A stretch of DNA of 64,000 nt from Diabrotica undecimpunctata (Eukaryota > Arthropoda > Insecta > Coleoptera > Chrysomelidae): contig NC_092807.1 of assembly GCF_040954645.1 (NCBI RefSeq), forward strand, positions 80,312,017 through 80,376,016, read 5' to 3'. The stretch's first letter is position 1, and each line of letters starts with the position of its first letter. Positions 1-12,416 of this stretch are shown one piece after another. Made by a program: the position numbers and the translations under genes. The notes beneath the pieces were generated by a model. The model ran no database searches and was not told the DNA's origin. It worked only from the letters and a program-made list of their open reading frames with translations.

Positions 1-544
1 AATCCATCAATTATTCAAAATTTATTTAGTTTTCTCATTACTTACTATCAGACCGTTTTTTGCTGCTAATAGCATTATTTTATAGCATTCTTATATTGAA
101 TCTATAGATCAAATCCGGATAGCAAATAGATATTTTTCACTTTCTCGGAGAAATAATATTCTAACATACAAAATCCTATTAAATTGCCAAAACCTTTCTT
201 GCATATTATATTTACTTATGAGGGACAGCAGCAATATTAGTACCATAATAAGGAGTATAGTCCTGGACTGGCTAATCGTTGGATAATTGGAAGCATGAGT
301 GTAGCAGTTTTAATGTTTTCGGGACTGCTACCTGGTATCGGGGAGCAGAGATATCAGTACCAAGTAAGTGCAAATAGGAATTGTTGCTTGAATTTTATTA
401 TTATTAAACAGCACTTTATTTCCTAGTAAAATCGTCATGACTGTACAGTAAGACAAATTTTCGAACGTTTTGGTTATGGAAACATCATGTACATACCACC
501 GGATTCCCTAGGTCGACATTCAGCAAAATCCTTTTAATAATGAT

Positions 545-819
545 CTTCTTCTTCTTAAAGTGCCTATCCGTTCCGGATGTTGGCGATCATCACGGCTATC
601 TTTACTTTATTTATTGCAGCGCGGAACAGTTCAGTGGTAGTCGTGTTATACCACTTTCTCAAATTTTGAAGCCAGGAAATGCGTCTTCTTCCCGGTCCTC
701 TCTTACCATTCACTTTCCCTTGGAGAATTAGCTGGAGAAGGCCGTAACGTTCTGGATTTCTCATTATATGTCCTAGATATTTCAACTTTTTAGTTTTGAC
801 GGTCATGAGTTAATAATGG
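545..819 (-). pseudogene. LINE 3' end fragment with (AAG)n tail and 11-bp target duplication
   Basis: On the minus strand it encodes the C-terminal tail of a LINE reverse transcriptase (YLGHIMRN, then GKRGPGRRRISWLQNLR and MIANIRNG). On that strand it finishes in an (AAG)n run. It is bounded by perfect direct repeats TTAATAATGAT at 534-544 and 820-830, a normal LINE target-site duplication. The insertion splits another LINE relic that resumes at 831. It is 5'-truncated and non-functional. Related tails occur at 22895-23240 and 31972-32225. Confidence 0.85.
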
Positions 820-830
820 TTAATAATGAT

Positions 831-1255
831 ACGGGAGTAAAAATATAAATATCTGGGAGCTTACATCAACAAAGAATTAGATCCAGACTAAGAAATCAGG
901 GTACGAATAGAAATGGCAAGGGCAGCGTTCTTAAAATTCAAGCAATTGTTCTGTGACAAAAATCTGAATACTGCGCTGAGACTGAAGTTTGTTGAATGGT
1001 ACGTCTGGTCTCAACTATTGTACGGAGTAGAAATATGGACGGTAAAAGCGCAAATAGTTAAGAAGCTTCAAGCATTTGAATTTTGGATATACCGGAGAAT
1101 GTTGAGAATTCCATGGACTGCCAGGGTCACCAATAAGGAAGTGCTGAGAAGGATGGGTCGAGACAAAAAATTGTTGAGAACAATAAAAGTACGCAGGACT
1201 GCATACCTGGGACACATACTAAGGAATATAAAGTCGGCATAGGAAGAAGAAGAAT
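831..1255 (+). pseudogene. LINE reverse transcriptase thumb/C-terminal relic
   Basis: The frame from about 850 to 1242 reads YLGAYINKELD, RIEMARAAFLKFKQLF, LLYGVEIWT, FEFWIYRRMLRIPW and RTAYLGHILRN. This is the region after the reverse transcriptase catalytic core in RTE/R1-like LINEs. The catalytic YADD box lies outside the fragment. It ends in an (AAG)-rich stretch at 1242-1256. The separate LINE tail at 545-819 is inserted just upstream. No intact protein can be made. Confidence 0.8.
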
Positions 1256-1399
1256 GATACGCTAAACAAGAAAAAAAACAGAGATGAAGATAGGCTCTAA
1301 GAAACTGTGTGTTATAAAACACTTACTTATACAGATTCTCGATTCAAATATTCAAAAATTTAATGAACAGCTTACTAAAATAGAAATAACGTCTATTTA

Positions 1400-1820
1400 A
1401 AATGCAATCCATTAATGGTTCAAGGTACAAAGCAGTCCTAGCATCTGCTAATGATATTGATCTTATAAGAAACTCTCTCCCGTCCGCAAACGACATCTTC
1501 AACAAAGTGAAGAGAGCACGAAAAATGTTTCACTTAAAATCAACAAAATAAAAACCAAATACAAGCGAATCAACAGAAGAAAGCAATTCAATACATCTAG
1601 ATAAAATATTAAAGTCAACAACTATAATTTCGAAAGTATGGAACACTTTAAATATCTTAGATTAATAATCACGGTTAATTATAATGTCACTAAAGAAATA
1701 CAGAGCGTAATTCACTTCAGACCTATTTTAATACATGGATGCGAATCATGGACAATGACTAAAACAAATAAGGAAGAACTCCGAATATTTGAAAGAAAAA
1801 TAATAAGAAATCTTTTTTAA
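1400..1820 (+). pseudogene. LINE reverse transcriptase relic (palm to thumb)
   Basis: Around 1430-1600 the plus strand reads NDIDLIRNSLPSANDIF, a decayed form of the YADDID palm motif. At 1638-1820 it continues with FKYLRLIITVNYNVTKEIQ, then ILIHGCESWT and FERKIIRNLF, the usual thumb and post-thumb sequence. Stops and frameshifts separate the blocks. The first block also occurs in the other inverted-repeat arm at 13530-13760 on the minus strand, so this LINE predates the duplication of the arms. Confidence 0.7.
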
Positions 1821-1974
1821 CCTCATTATCATATTGCTACAAATCCGTATAGAATAAGAACACATACTAAATAAAGAAAGCTTTTATAAATATATTGTTT
1901 AGGAAAATAAATCGCTTAAGGTAGATCGGACACATGCATAGACGCCAAGATGTCAAACTTGGTTAAAAAACGTA

Positions 1975-2200
1975 AAGTAATTTTTGAAACCAAATTCAGT
2001 ATTTTGCTTTAATATGTGCCTTCGAAGAATTTCAAGGAAAAACAGACGTTGATAAAGATGTTATTAGAGACATGGGGAATCTAAAAATTGCATTCCACAA
2101 CATATCTCCTCAACTATGCAAAAATCCTTAACGAACTGGTTTCTAGTACTCGTACAGAGTATATCGGAATAAAAGGAAAAAGACAGTTAAGCAAGAAGAA
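1975..2200 (+). repeat. Interspersed repeat shared with 31840-32305 (empty site)
   Basis: This block (TTTGCTTTAAT..., CCACAACATATCTCCT..., AGAGTATATC..., GACAGTTAAG) recurs at 31860-32305 in the same orientation. There a LINE tail interrupts it after CCACAACATATCTCC; here the sequence runs through uninterrupted. The coding potential is not recognisable. Confidence 0.6.
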
Positions 2201-2435
2201 GACTGCAAGCATTTACGTTTTAAGGGTGAAAGGATGTGCGCCCAATTTTTAGCTGACAAGCTTGCGGAGCATACTATTTCTGGTCCTTAGTTTGCCTTTT
2301 AGTTTTAAACAAGATTCTATGATTGACAACGTGCAACATAAACTATCTACAAGGTATTTATAGGAAATTTAGAGTTCAAGGTTTTCATCACACTATTGGA
2401 TGTTCAGTTTTGTGAAAGCGCCTGTGTTGGGAAAA

Positions 2436-2830
2436 TTAAAGGAGCGCTCCTAAGATTTTCGGGGTTTGGCTTAAAATTAAATCGTAGTTTATTTTTATTA
2501 TATTTAAGGCATCTATTAGATTTTTTTCCACTGCAGCAACAAAAGTTTTTGGTTGTGCAATGTACATGAAAATCCTAGTATCTATTGGTATCTGTTGATC
2601 ATTTGTGTAAATGTAATACAGTGTAGGTGCCATTACGCTACCCCAAGCGAGACCGTTTGTCTGCGTTCTCCATCTTACCATTGAATGATACGAAAAATCT
2701 TCTGTTCTGTAGATATACGCGGATAAAAGGATGTTTACAGTTTGCCATACAGTTTTTGGAGAAATGTCCTCTAATTTAATGTTTCGTAGACGGCATTTAG
2801 ATTGAGAAATATCACCCCTGATACCTGATA
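2436..2830 (-). pseudogene. Jockey/CR1-like LINE reverse transcriptase relic
   Basis: On the minus strand from about 2830 down, the frame reads YQVSGVIFLNLNAVYETLN, a decayed form of the FLDLSAAYDTV box. NGLAWGSVMAPTLYYIYTND follows, matching the LPQGSVLSPTLF box of Jockey/CR1 LINEs. RIFMYIAQPKTF, where a FADD box is expected, has lost the catalytic aspartates. Related sequence is at 20370-20760 on the plus strand. The first box is also in the other arm at about 13400-13490. Confidence 0.75.
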
Positions 2831-3166
2831 TCTTTTGTACCCGTTGTTGCTTTTTGCAACAACGGGTACGTTATTACGTACGTTATAAGTATTACGAATA
2901 AAAATAAATAAGCAAGAAGAATATAAGTGAACCATATTTAAAATAAGTGACAGAAAAAAGAATATTGTATATATATTTACTTCTAAATTAAAAATAAAAT
3001 ACTCGTATGCCTGACAACGAAAGATACCAAAACAAAATAAATATTTAAAGTTGAAAATAATAATATCTTGTACAAGCGACAAAGTATTTTTTAAAACAAT
3101 AAGACCGAACATATTATATGTAATAATTGTAATAGATATGTTGGCTAGAATCAAATTACCACAAAG

Positions 3167-3966
3167 TCACCGAAATATTTTATCTGAGTAATGATTCACT
3201 ACTGATTGCTACGTAACGTTATACGATACATTTATAGTTAAAAGCAAAATTAGGTGTTATGCCTCCTTATTATTTTAGTATCTTTTATAAGTGTATCCAT
3301 GTGTATATGTGTATCTAAAGTATAGTAGGATATTGAATTCCCTACATTTAAAAATCTAAATATTGAAATTAGACAGTAAAAAATTATAATTTTAAGATTG
3401 ATTTATAAATTATTATAATTTAATTTTTACTACTTTATGAAACAAATATTGTACATCATAAACTGTAGCAATCGAAACATCGGAACGTATACTTATATAA
3501 TAAATTTTTCAGTGTCAATGCTTAAAAAGAATACTAATAAATAAAAATGGACACTTGCCTTTTCCAAGCTTATAACAGACACTAACTTAAGTTTAAAAAT
3601 AATTAAAGCAAGTAATGTAAATTACCACCATAAAATATTTATCTAAATTAACCAAGTATTTGTGAAATTTCGGGATGACTAAATTGATTGATATTTAAAT
3701 AAATTTCAAGTTCCAAAACGTACCTGCTGTAAAATTTAAAAATCTACGACTAATCAAATTATTGGCAACATCGGAGGAGTTTAGTTGTGTACGCGGAAAA
3801 ATATATACGGATCCCAAAAGTATTTTAACCTATTACGGAGTCCATTAAATCCTACGTGTTGGTCGGAGTCTACATCAAGCGCTACCCAGATAATAATATA
3901 CACGGTGTATATTCGCCTGGAGTTAGTATAATACCGTTTTAGTACGGAGCCCACATTAACCGCTAG
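3167..3966. other. AT-rich inverted-repeat arm without coding signal
   Basis: No gene is visible. The stretch is part of the left arm and pairs with 12417-13110. About 120 bp near 3180-3300 has no partner in the other arm. Confidence 0.6.
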
Positions 3967-4094
<128 letters not shown>

Positions 4095-4304
4095 ATGTTT
4101 TCAAAAGTGAAATTTAAAACAAATTAGTTAAATTGGGAATCTTCCAACGTTCTGTGTTTCTATATTTTTTGCTGTTATATTTATTATATTAATTTTTTGA
4201 TGTTTCTTTGCAATAACAACTTTGTAATGCTACAGATCTTTTAAAGGTAAGATCATTTACTTAATTGTTTTTTCATATTAGATGTATCGCTAATAACACT
4301 CTTT

Positions 4305-4365
4305 TAGATGAACTGATGATGCTTATTGAACAATAGGCGAAACGTCTTCAATAAATAGATAAAGT
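4305..4365 (+). ncRNA. Hammerhead-ribozyme-like motif (candidate)
   Basis: CTGATGA (4313-4319) is followed by a hairpin GCTTATTG-AA-CAATAGGC (4321-4338), then GAAAC and GTC (4339-4346). This is the order of a hammerhead core with stem III collapsed to two base pairs. TGAA before the core can pair with TTCA after GTC as a short stem I. One unpaired T between CTGATGA and the hairpin departs from the consensus. A related copy is at 25106-25150 on the minus strand. Hammerheads are known in Penelope-like elements and other retroelements; activity here is inferred only. Confidence 0.35.
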
Positions 4366-4430
4366 AGCACAACTCTTGTCTTTTTTATCTCCAAATTGAC
4401 CGAAAACATCACATTCACTTACGAGTGCAC

Positions 4431-4436
<6 letters not shown>

Positions 4437-4515
<79 letters not shown>
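4437..4515. repeat. (TA)n tract
   Basis: Nearly pure TA about 90 bp downstream of the hammerhead-like motif. Confidence 0.95.
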
Positions 4516-4517
<2 letters not shown>

Positions 4518-4760
4518 ATATACTTAAAAGGCCAAAGTCTGTACACGTCAGCTCAATTGAAATTTGTCCTCGAGTCTAATGGGGCCAATAAAGTATACAA
4601 ATGTGCAAGAGGCACGTGCAGAATTCTAAATGGCTGTGCGAATTTTAAATAGAAACATTTGCATTGGTTTGACAATTCATTCCGTATAGTCTATGACTAT
4701 AATTACAGGAAAAAAAAACATTGGGGAATCTTAAAGATGTTAGCAAATCTATTATTCATT

Positions 4761-4762
<2 letters not shown>
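4516..4762. other. Spacer between TA tracts
   Basis: No gene recognised. A short open frame here consists mainly of translated TA repeats and is not credible. Confidence 0.5.
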
Positions 4763-5169
<407 letters not shown>

Positions 5170-5172
<3 letters not shown>

Positions 5173-5200
5173 TCGGTATACTGCGAAAACCAGGTAAATG
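5170..5200 (+). repeat. Left terminal inverted repeat
   Basis: TCGTCGGTATACTGCGAAAA followed by CCAGGTAAATG. It is the reverse complement of 11290-11320 except for one base. Confidence 0.9.
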
Positions 5201-5686
5201 TCGGAATACCGAAATCGAGAAAAAACGTTTTTAAAGTTTAGTTTCATATTGTGAATTAAGCAGTCAGCTTGTTTTTGATATTAGGTATTCTAGTGAAAGA
5301 TGCATATATCTGAAATGATATTCTATCATTAGTTTGAAAAAGTTGGGACACCTATCTGACTAATCCTAAATTTAAGTTGGAAATGCTATCACTTAACTGG
5401 TTTTACGTGTAAATCTAGATAAATCAATTACTCTTCAAATAACATATTTAACACAAATATAATAAACCAAGTATAATCATGTCCAGTTTTGTGATCGAGA
5501 TATGAGGCTTTTACTAGGTAATAGCAATGTTTTAAGGTATTAGTCGATATTTATGACATTTAACTGGTTTTCCCTGAAAATTTTATTAACAGCTGTGTGT
5601 AGTTATAGTTATTGTTTATATGAATGACAGGCAGTTTTATAGAAAAAATCAAATTTATTTCGAATATAATAATAACAATATTATTA

Positions 5687-7812
5687 TTATGAGGCTTCCT
5701 CGTCCGATTCGTCACTGAAAGCAGGCTCTGGCAAGATGTTTGTTACATCATTTCCCGTTTTCAAATTACGATACCACCCGTGATATTCCTCCGGTATCAC
5801 TCCCTTACTAGCTTATAGCTGTAGCAAATCTCTCTTTTTTGCTATGCTAATTTTCAAATGTGCATCATAAAGTCGCTTAAGTTCTTCAAGATTGCTTGAA
5901 TTAGTTGATAACTTGGCGTGCTTTTTTCTTGTTGACTGCCGTGCAGTATCAGTAAGGAAATAATTGAAGCTTGTTGACATGTCATAATTAAAATAGATTC
6001 TGTTTGTCTCTCCTTTCACGAATCTCATTCTTTTTATCTTCAACCACATTATTTTTTCGCCGTTTTGGTCTTTTGTCCGGTTTTTAATTAAAGTGTGTGA
6101 CACATTTTTTAAATCATAAAAGTCGTAGTATTTAAATTCTTTACATTTGTATGGTTCTATACATACTTTTTTATCATCAACCTTGATATTTCTATTTCCT
6201 CTTGCATTTTGAAAAACAGACAAGTAATCTGGCATCCCATAGATAGATCTGTGTTTTTTAGCGGTTTTGTTACTACTCTGCATAGAGTCAACTTCCATAT
6301 AGGAATGTCCAGAATCTAAAAATTTGTGTTCAATAATATTTAAATGGATTCTGTCCTCTGCAGGTATTAGAAAATAAACTTATTTCACTTACATATTCTG
6401 GAACACATTTTGATAAGTAGTGGAGTATAATGCTTTCTATTTCAGAACTTCCTTATCTACCGTTAATTTCTGACTAGTCAAAACAGTAAGCTGCATTTGG
6501 TAATGCGGCTTCATATACACACAAATTGTAGACACATAATTTTCGAGAATAATATAGTTTTCCAGTCAATCCACTTGGAATCTGTAGTACGGCCTGTAGA
6601 TCGAAAGTAACTGAAACAAAATCCCTTTGTTCATTAGATCTTTTCTTATCATTTTGTTTTTTAAGATTACATACTTCTTTTCTTTTCTGATGTTCTCTGT
6701 AACTGTCTTCTAAATCCGATTTGTCAGTTGGATTAGCCCTATCATATTTATTACAAACTAAACATTGATCTTTTTTAGCAACAAAAAGTTTAAATTATAG
6801 TCGTTAGAAAATATTCTTCGATATGTAATTTCGCTAACACCTTCCAGTTTCTTCTGCACATAGTCATTTATAAAAAGTTGGTACATTTTTCTTATACTTA
6901 AATTTTTGTCCAAATATCTACGCTTTGAACTTTGGCGAATATAATGTGGGCCCATGGTTGGAAAAGACTCAATATGAGCCTTTACGATTTTTCGGGTTTT
7001 ACTGCTTGTTTTATTTGGCGGTGTATGCTTGCCTCTTTTATCCGCATCTGCATAACAGCCTAGAATATCAGTTTTTCTTACAACATCTTGTATTAACGAC
7101 TCTGATATACAAAGTGTCTTACAAAGAAATTTCTCACATACCTGTATGTCTTGACCATTCAAAGAAAAGTAACACTTTTTGGAAAATGCACGTGGTTTTT
7201 TAAATTTCAACGGACTGCAACGACTCTCTTTGGTGGCTCCGTTTTAATACGTGCAATAAGAAAATGTTTCTGGCCTATATATTCTAACTTTCAATAATCA
7301 CGACATAGTCTTTGTCTGTAATCTTCGCTGAAATAACTGGCACATTTGTAAAAGCACTCTGAACAATTAACTGGTTTTGGCATTGCTGGTCTATGGTCTT
7401 TTTTTTATCCTATAAGGCAAACCCTCAGCACGCCTCCTTTATTTATTACCCAATCTTTGGGGTTAGCTTTTCTCCAACGTTTTAGTGGACGTAGGTCCTT
7501 CCATATTTTGTCAAGAAGTAGATTTAATATCCAACTAGCTATTTCAGTTGACACTAAATTGTTCGTGGGTGCACCTATTTCAGTATCTTTTTTCTCATTA
7601 TTTAGGCTATCAAAGTGTGTAAATCATATAGACTTCCTAGAGAGAGCGATCCCTCTTCACTTGGCTGATATGTGGGGTCTACATCTGAAAAGTCAATATC
7701 AAAAATGGATTCCATCATTGAGACTCTATTGTTCTCAGAATCATCAACAATTGAACTGTTGTCTTCAGTTATTCTATCTGTGTATGTGTTATAAAGATCA
7801 TTTATGGGTTTA
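5687..7812 (-). pseudogene. Decayed RNase-H-like transposase of the TIR transposon
   Basis: Minus-strand blocks in several frames follow the order of a widespread insect protein family usually annotated as uncharacterised (possibly DUF7869-like, from memory). An acidic N-terminus has DVDPTYQPSEEGS (about 7650), then ANPKDWVINK (about 7450) and a cysteine-rich stretch (about 7370). VCEKFLCKTLCISE (7100-7150) and SFPTMGPHYIRQSSKRRYLD (6890-6960) follow, then a CxxC segment after a frameshift near 6775. Next come TFDLQ (about 6600), a decayed GGQN box read as CRGQN (about 6360), and GHSYMEVDSMQSS (about 6270-6305). TFDLQ, the SDN-type residue and the GHTxxExDS box probably supply metal ligands; the middle acidic residue is lost. 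The C-terminus ends with DEEAS at 5690. At least four frameshifts or stops make it inactive. Confidence 0.7.
7802..7812 (+). repeat. Left target-site duplication of the nested LINE
   Basis: TTATGGGTTTA, repeated exactly at 10849-10859. Confidence 0.95.
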
Positions 7813-10800
7813 CAAAACAATTTGGAAAATGGCATCATGGAATGTGAGAGGTATAAATGGGAAGGAAATAGAACTGGGGGAATAAAATTAGAGATAAGAA
7901 CAGTGAAATAGTAGCTATAACAGAGACAAAGAAAAAAGGAAAAGGATCAATAATATTAGAAAACGGAATGTTACTAATATACAGTGGAGTGGAAGAAACG
8001 AAGAGAGCTCAGGCAGGAGTAGCGTGCATGATAAAGAAGGAGAGTATCAACAAAATAAAAAATTGGATATATTACAACGAACGTATACTAAGAGTAGACA
8101 TAGATATGGATACAGAGGAAACCAATACAAACCTAATCATATGTTATGGACCAGATGAAGACGCAACAAAAAACGAAAAGAATGAATTCTGGGACAAATT
8201 ACAAGAAGTGATAAATGATTGTACAGAGAAAATTGTGATCACAGGAGACATGAACAGTAGAGTTGGGAAAGAAACAGAAAAATGGAACAATGTCATCGGA
8301 CCTTATGGGGAGGACAAACTAAACAAAAATGGAAAATTACTACTCGAATTCTGTCTAGACAATAACCTGGTGATTATGAACACACACTTCCAACATAAAA
8401 GGATACACAAGATCACAAGAGAAGTCAAATCAAGAGACGAACAATCAATTATAGACTATACTATAGTGCAAAAAACAGAGAAGAACTGGATAAGAGACGT
8501 AAGGGTAAAAAGAAGTTATGAAATTTGTAGTGACCACTATCTACTAGAAACCACATTCAAAAGCAAAAGAAAAGAAATAAAAAGAAATGAGAACATAAAC
8601 AGAAAACACAAAGAAATAATAAAAATTTATAAACTAAGGGAAGAAACAACAAGAATAAGATACTCAGAAGGACTAGAGAAAGAGATGGATAATGAACATG
8701 AAATAACAGAAACAATAGAAGAAGAATAGGGAAAATTTAAAAATGCGATGATAAAAACAGCTAAATCAATATGTGGAACCACAAGAAATAACAACAGAGG
8801 AAAATGAACATATTGGTGGAACGATGAAGTGAAAAGAGAAATAAAAGAAAAGAAGAAATTATGGAAAGAATACATCCAAGACAAAACACAACAAAAATAT
8901 GAAAATTATAAGAGACAAAGAACAAAAGTTAAAGAGATAGTTAAAAAAGAGAAAAAGAAAAGTTGGGAAAAATTCGGGGAAAAAATGAAAGAAAACAGCA
9001 CAGAAAACGTAAAATTATTTTACAGAACACTGAAAAACCTAAGAAGCAACAAAGAAACGAAACTGATACAAATAATGAACAAGGAAGGAACAATAATAAA
9101 CGACGATAAGACAATAATGGAAAGATGGAGGGAACATTTTCAGCTGCTACTGAATGCAAATCAGGCGAATACAATGGAGAAGGAAAGCCACAACAGGAGA
9201 GTATCCATGAAAAACACGGAAAATACAGAAACTATAGAAAAAGAAGAACTGGAAGAAGCAATAAGAAAGATAAAGATTGGAAAAGCACCAGGAAGCGATG
9301 AAGTAGAACCAGAAATGATGAAATATATAGGAGTAAAAGCAAAAGAAAAATTGTTATACATATATAACCTAATATGGAAGAGAAAAGTAATACCCAGAGA
9401 AAGGACAAATGTAGTAATTATACCTATATACAAGAAAGGAAACACAAGAGACTGTAGGAACTATAGAGGTATATCACTACTATGTGTAGCAGCAAAAGTA
9501 TACGAAACCATAATAGAAAGGAAAATTAGAAAAGAAATAGAACATAAATTAGAGGATGTACAAAGTGGATTCAGGAAAGGACACAACACACAAGACCATA
9601 TATTCACCATGCAACAAGTAATAGAAAAAGCCTTAAAGAAAGATAAAGAAATACATCTGAGTTTTATAGACATGGAAAAAGCATTCAACTCAGTCAAAAG
9701 AAAAGATATATGGGAAAGCCTAAAGAAGAAACAAGTAAGTGAAGAACTGATAGAAGCAACAAAGAGTATATACATGAAAACTACAATTACAGTAAGAATG
9801 TTAAATATACAGTCAGAACCATTTGAAACAACCCAAGGAGTTAGACAAGGGGGAAGTCTCAGCCCAGTATTATTCATAAATGTAATAGATGAGATAGTGA
9901 AAGAATGTAAGAAAACATTCAAGGAATACTGCATCCGTTGGCTGCAACAGAATGCAAATGATAAATGCTGAGATGTGTATATTTGCAGACGACATAGTAT
10001 TAATTGCGGAAACTGCAGAAAAACTGAAATACAATTTAGAGAAACGGAACCTAGAAGCAAGCAAATACAACTTAAACGTAAACAAAGAGAAGACTCAAAT
10101 AATGAAAATATCAAAGAAACAAGGGAGGGAAGATCAAATAGAAGTAATGATAGACCAACAAAAAATAATACAGACAAATTCATACAAATACTTAGGAACA
10201 GTAATCAACAACAAAGGAGACATCGAGGATGACCTTAACAACAGAATGGAAAACACAGGAAAACTATTCCAAGCACGAAATAGAGGATTTCTTAATAACA
10301 AAGAAATATCAACAAAGACTAAGATGACAATATACAAAACAATATATAGACCTACAGTGACATATGGAGCAGAAAATTGGATATTAAACAAAAGACATCA
10401 GAGCAGAATTCAGGCAGCAGAGATGAAATACCTCAGAAGAACGATAGGAGTAAAAAGAACTGATAGAATCAGAAATGAAGAAATAAGAGAAAGACTCAAA
10501 AGCAAACCGATACTCGAGTCAATCAAAGAGAAAAAATTGGCATGGTTCGGACATCTCACCCGGATGGACAATAATAGACAAGTTAAAAGAGTGTGGGACG
10601 CCAAACCAATAGGGAAGAACAGAAGAGGAAGACCCATTAAAGAATGGAACAGTGACATCTCGCAGATACTACAGAGTAAGGGTAAGACTTGGCAGGAAGC
10701 AACACAGATGGCATCCAATAGGAAGGAATGGAGAAAGTTCGTTAAGAGCTAGGACACCTCAGAAGACCGTCAAATAGTGTAATTTAATGATTTTTATTTT

Positions 10801-10848
10801 AAACGGCCCAACACCGAAAGGTACAAATGGGTCTACTGATTAAGTAAG
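7813..10848 (+). mobile_element. 5'-truncated RTE-like LINE, copy 1
   Basis: A 3,036-bp insertion flanked by perfect TTATGGGTTTA duplications. It begins just before the ORF2 start, as shown by comparison with the longer inverted copy at 50233-53990. It therefore lacks ORF1 and the 5' UTR. The 3' UTR after 10752 ends ...CTACTGATTAAGTAAG. The longer copy shows a short TAAAG-type tail at the same place. It lies inside the transposase gene of the 5170-11320 transposon, antisense to it. Confidence 0.92.
7833..10752 (+). pseudogene. LINE ORF2: endonuclease-reverse transcriptase (broken)
   Basis: The frame starts MASWNVRGINGKEIELG (apurinic-endonuclease-type N-terminus). The endonuclease continues at 7968-8729 with VITGDMNSRVG, IIDYTIV and SDHYLLE. 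The reverse transcriptase follows at 8829-9971 with GKAPGSDEVEPEMMK, FRKGHNTQD, SFIDMEKAFNSV and GGSLSPVLF. At 9952-10752 come the intact catalytic FADDIVLIAE box (F at 9982), YLGTVINN, YGAENWILNK, WFGHLTRMD and GRPIKEW. Damage: a frameshift near 7880, stops near 8727 and 8805, and a frameshift near 9955. These LINEs nick target DNA and prime reverse transcription on it. The clade is most like RTE, not certain. Too few lesions to be ancient. Confidence 0.9.
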
Positions 10849-10859
10849 TTATGGGTTTA
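10849..10859 (+). repeat. Right target-site duplication of the nested LINE
   Basis: TTATGGGTTTA, identical to 7802-7812. Confidence 0.95.
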
Positions 10860-11289
10860 GCTTAGTAACCATTTCTAAATTTTAACTCAACCCGTTTTCA
10901 GGTAGAATGAAGTAAGTGTACTTAAAGGTTTTTACTAGTCGATATGAAAGAGAAATTTTAATAAATCATACACGTAAAATGTATTAAAGACACTTATCAC
11001 CTTTCTACTGAATATGGTTTGCAGTAGTAGAAATATATTGTTGTCCGGCATAATAATATAATATGTGGGCTTACTTTGTTTTACATGCAACAGAACTTTA
11101 ATTTTATGGAAGTAAGTAGCGATATATTGTTTTATTTGAAAACGAAAAGTTGATTAGGTGTAACTTATTTGTTTATTACACAAATTATCTGCTGAATGGT
11201 AAGTCGTATCATTTATTTGGTTTTACCTGTATGTAGAGCGGAAAAAGCTGAGAATTTTGGTATACTTAACTCAATATTTTAAAATTTGT
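10860..11289. other. 5' noncoding region of the TIR transposon
   Basis: This lies upstream of the minus-strand transposase gene, between the LINE insertion and the right terminal repeat. No convincing start codon continues in frame across the LINE insertion point, so the true start may need a spliced exon. Degenerate CTGGTTTT/ACCTG motifs occur near 11220. Confidence 0.5.

Positions 11290-12416
<1,127 letters not shown>

Noticed and set aside
2771..3154. Hydrophobic 127-codon frame with a relative at 13112-13489, possible membrane protein
   Set aside because: Its last residues are LINE reverse transcriptase and the rest is AT-rich arm sequence; conservation follows from the inverted duplication.
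9161..10183. Minus-strand frames up to 240 codons over the LINE
   Set aside because: Shadow frames of the A-rich LINE coding strand; the sense strand has all domain motifs. The same applies to 50910-52437 opposite LINE copy 2.
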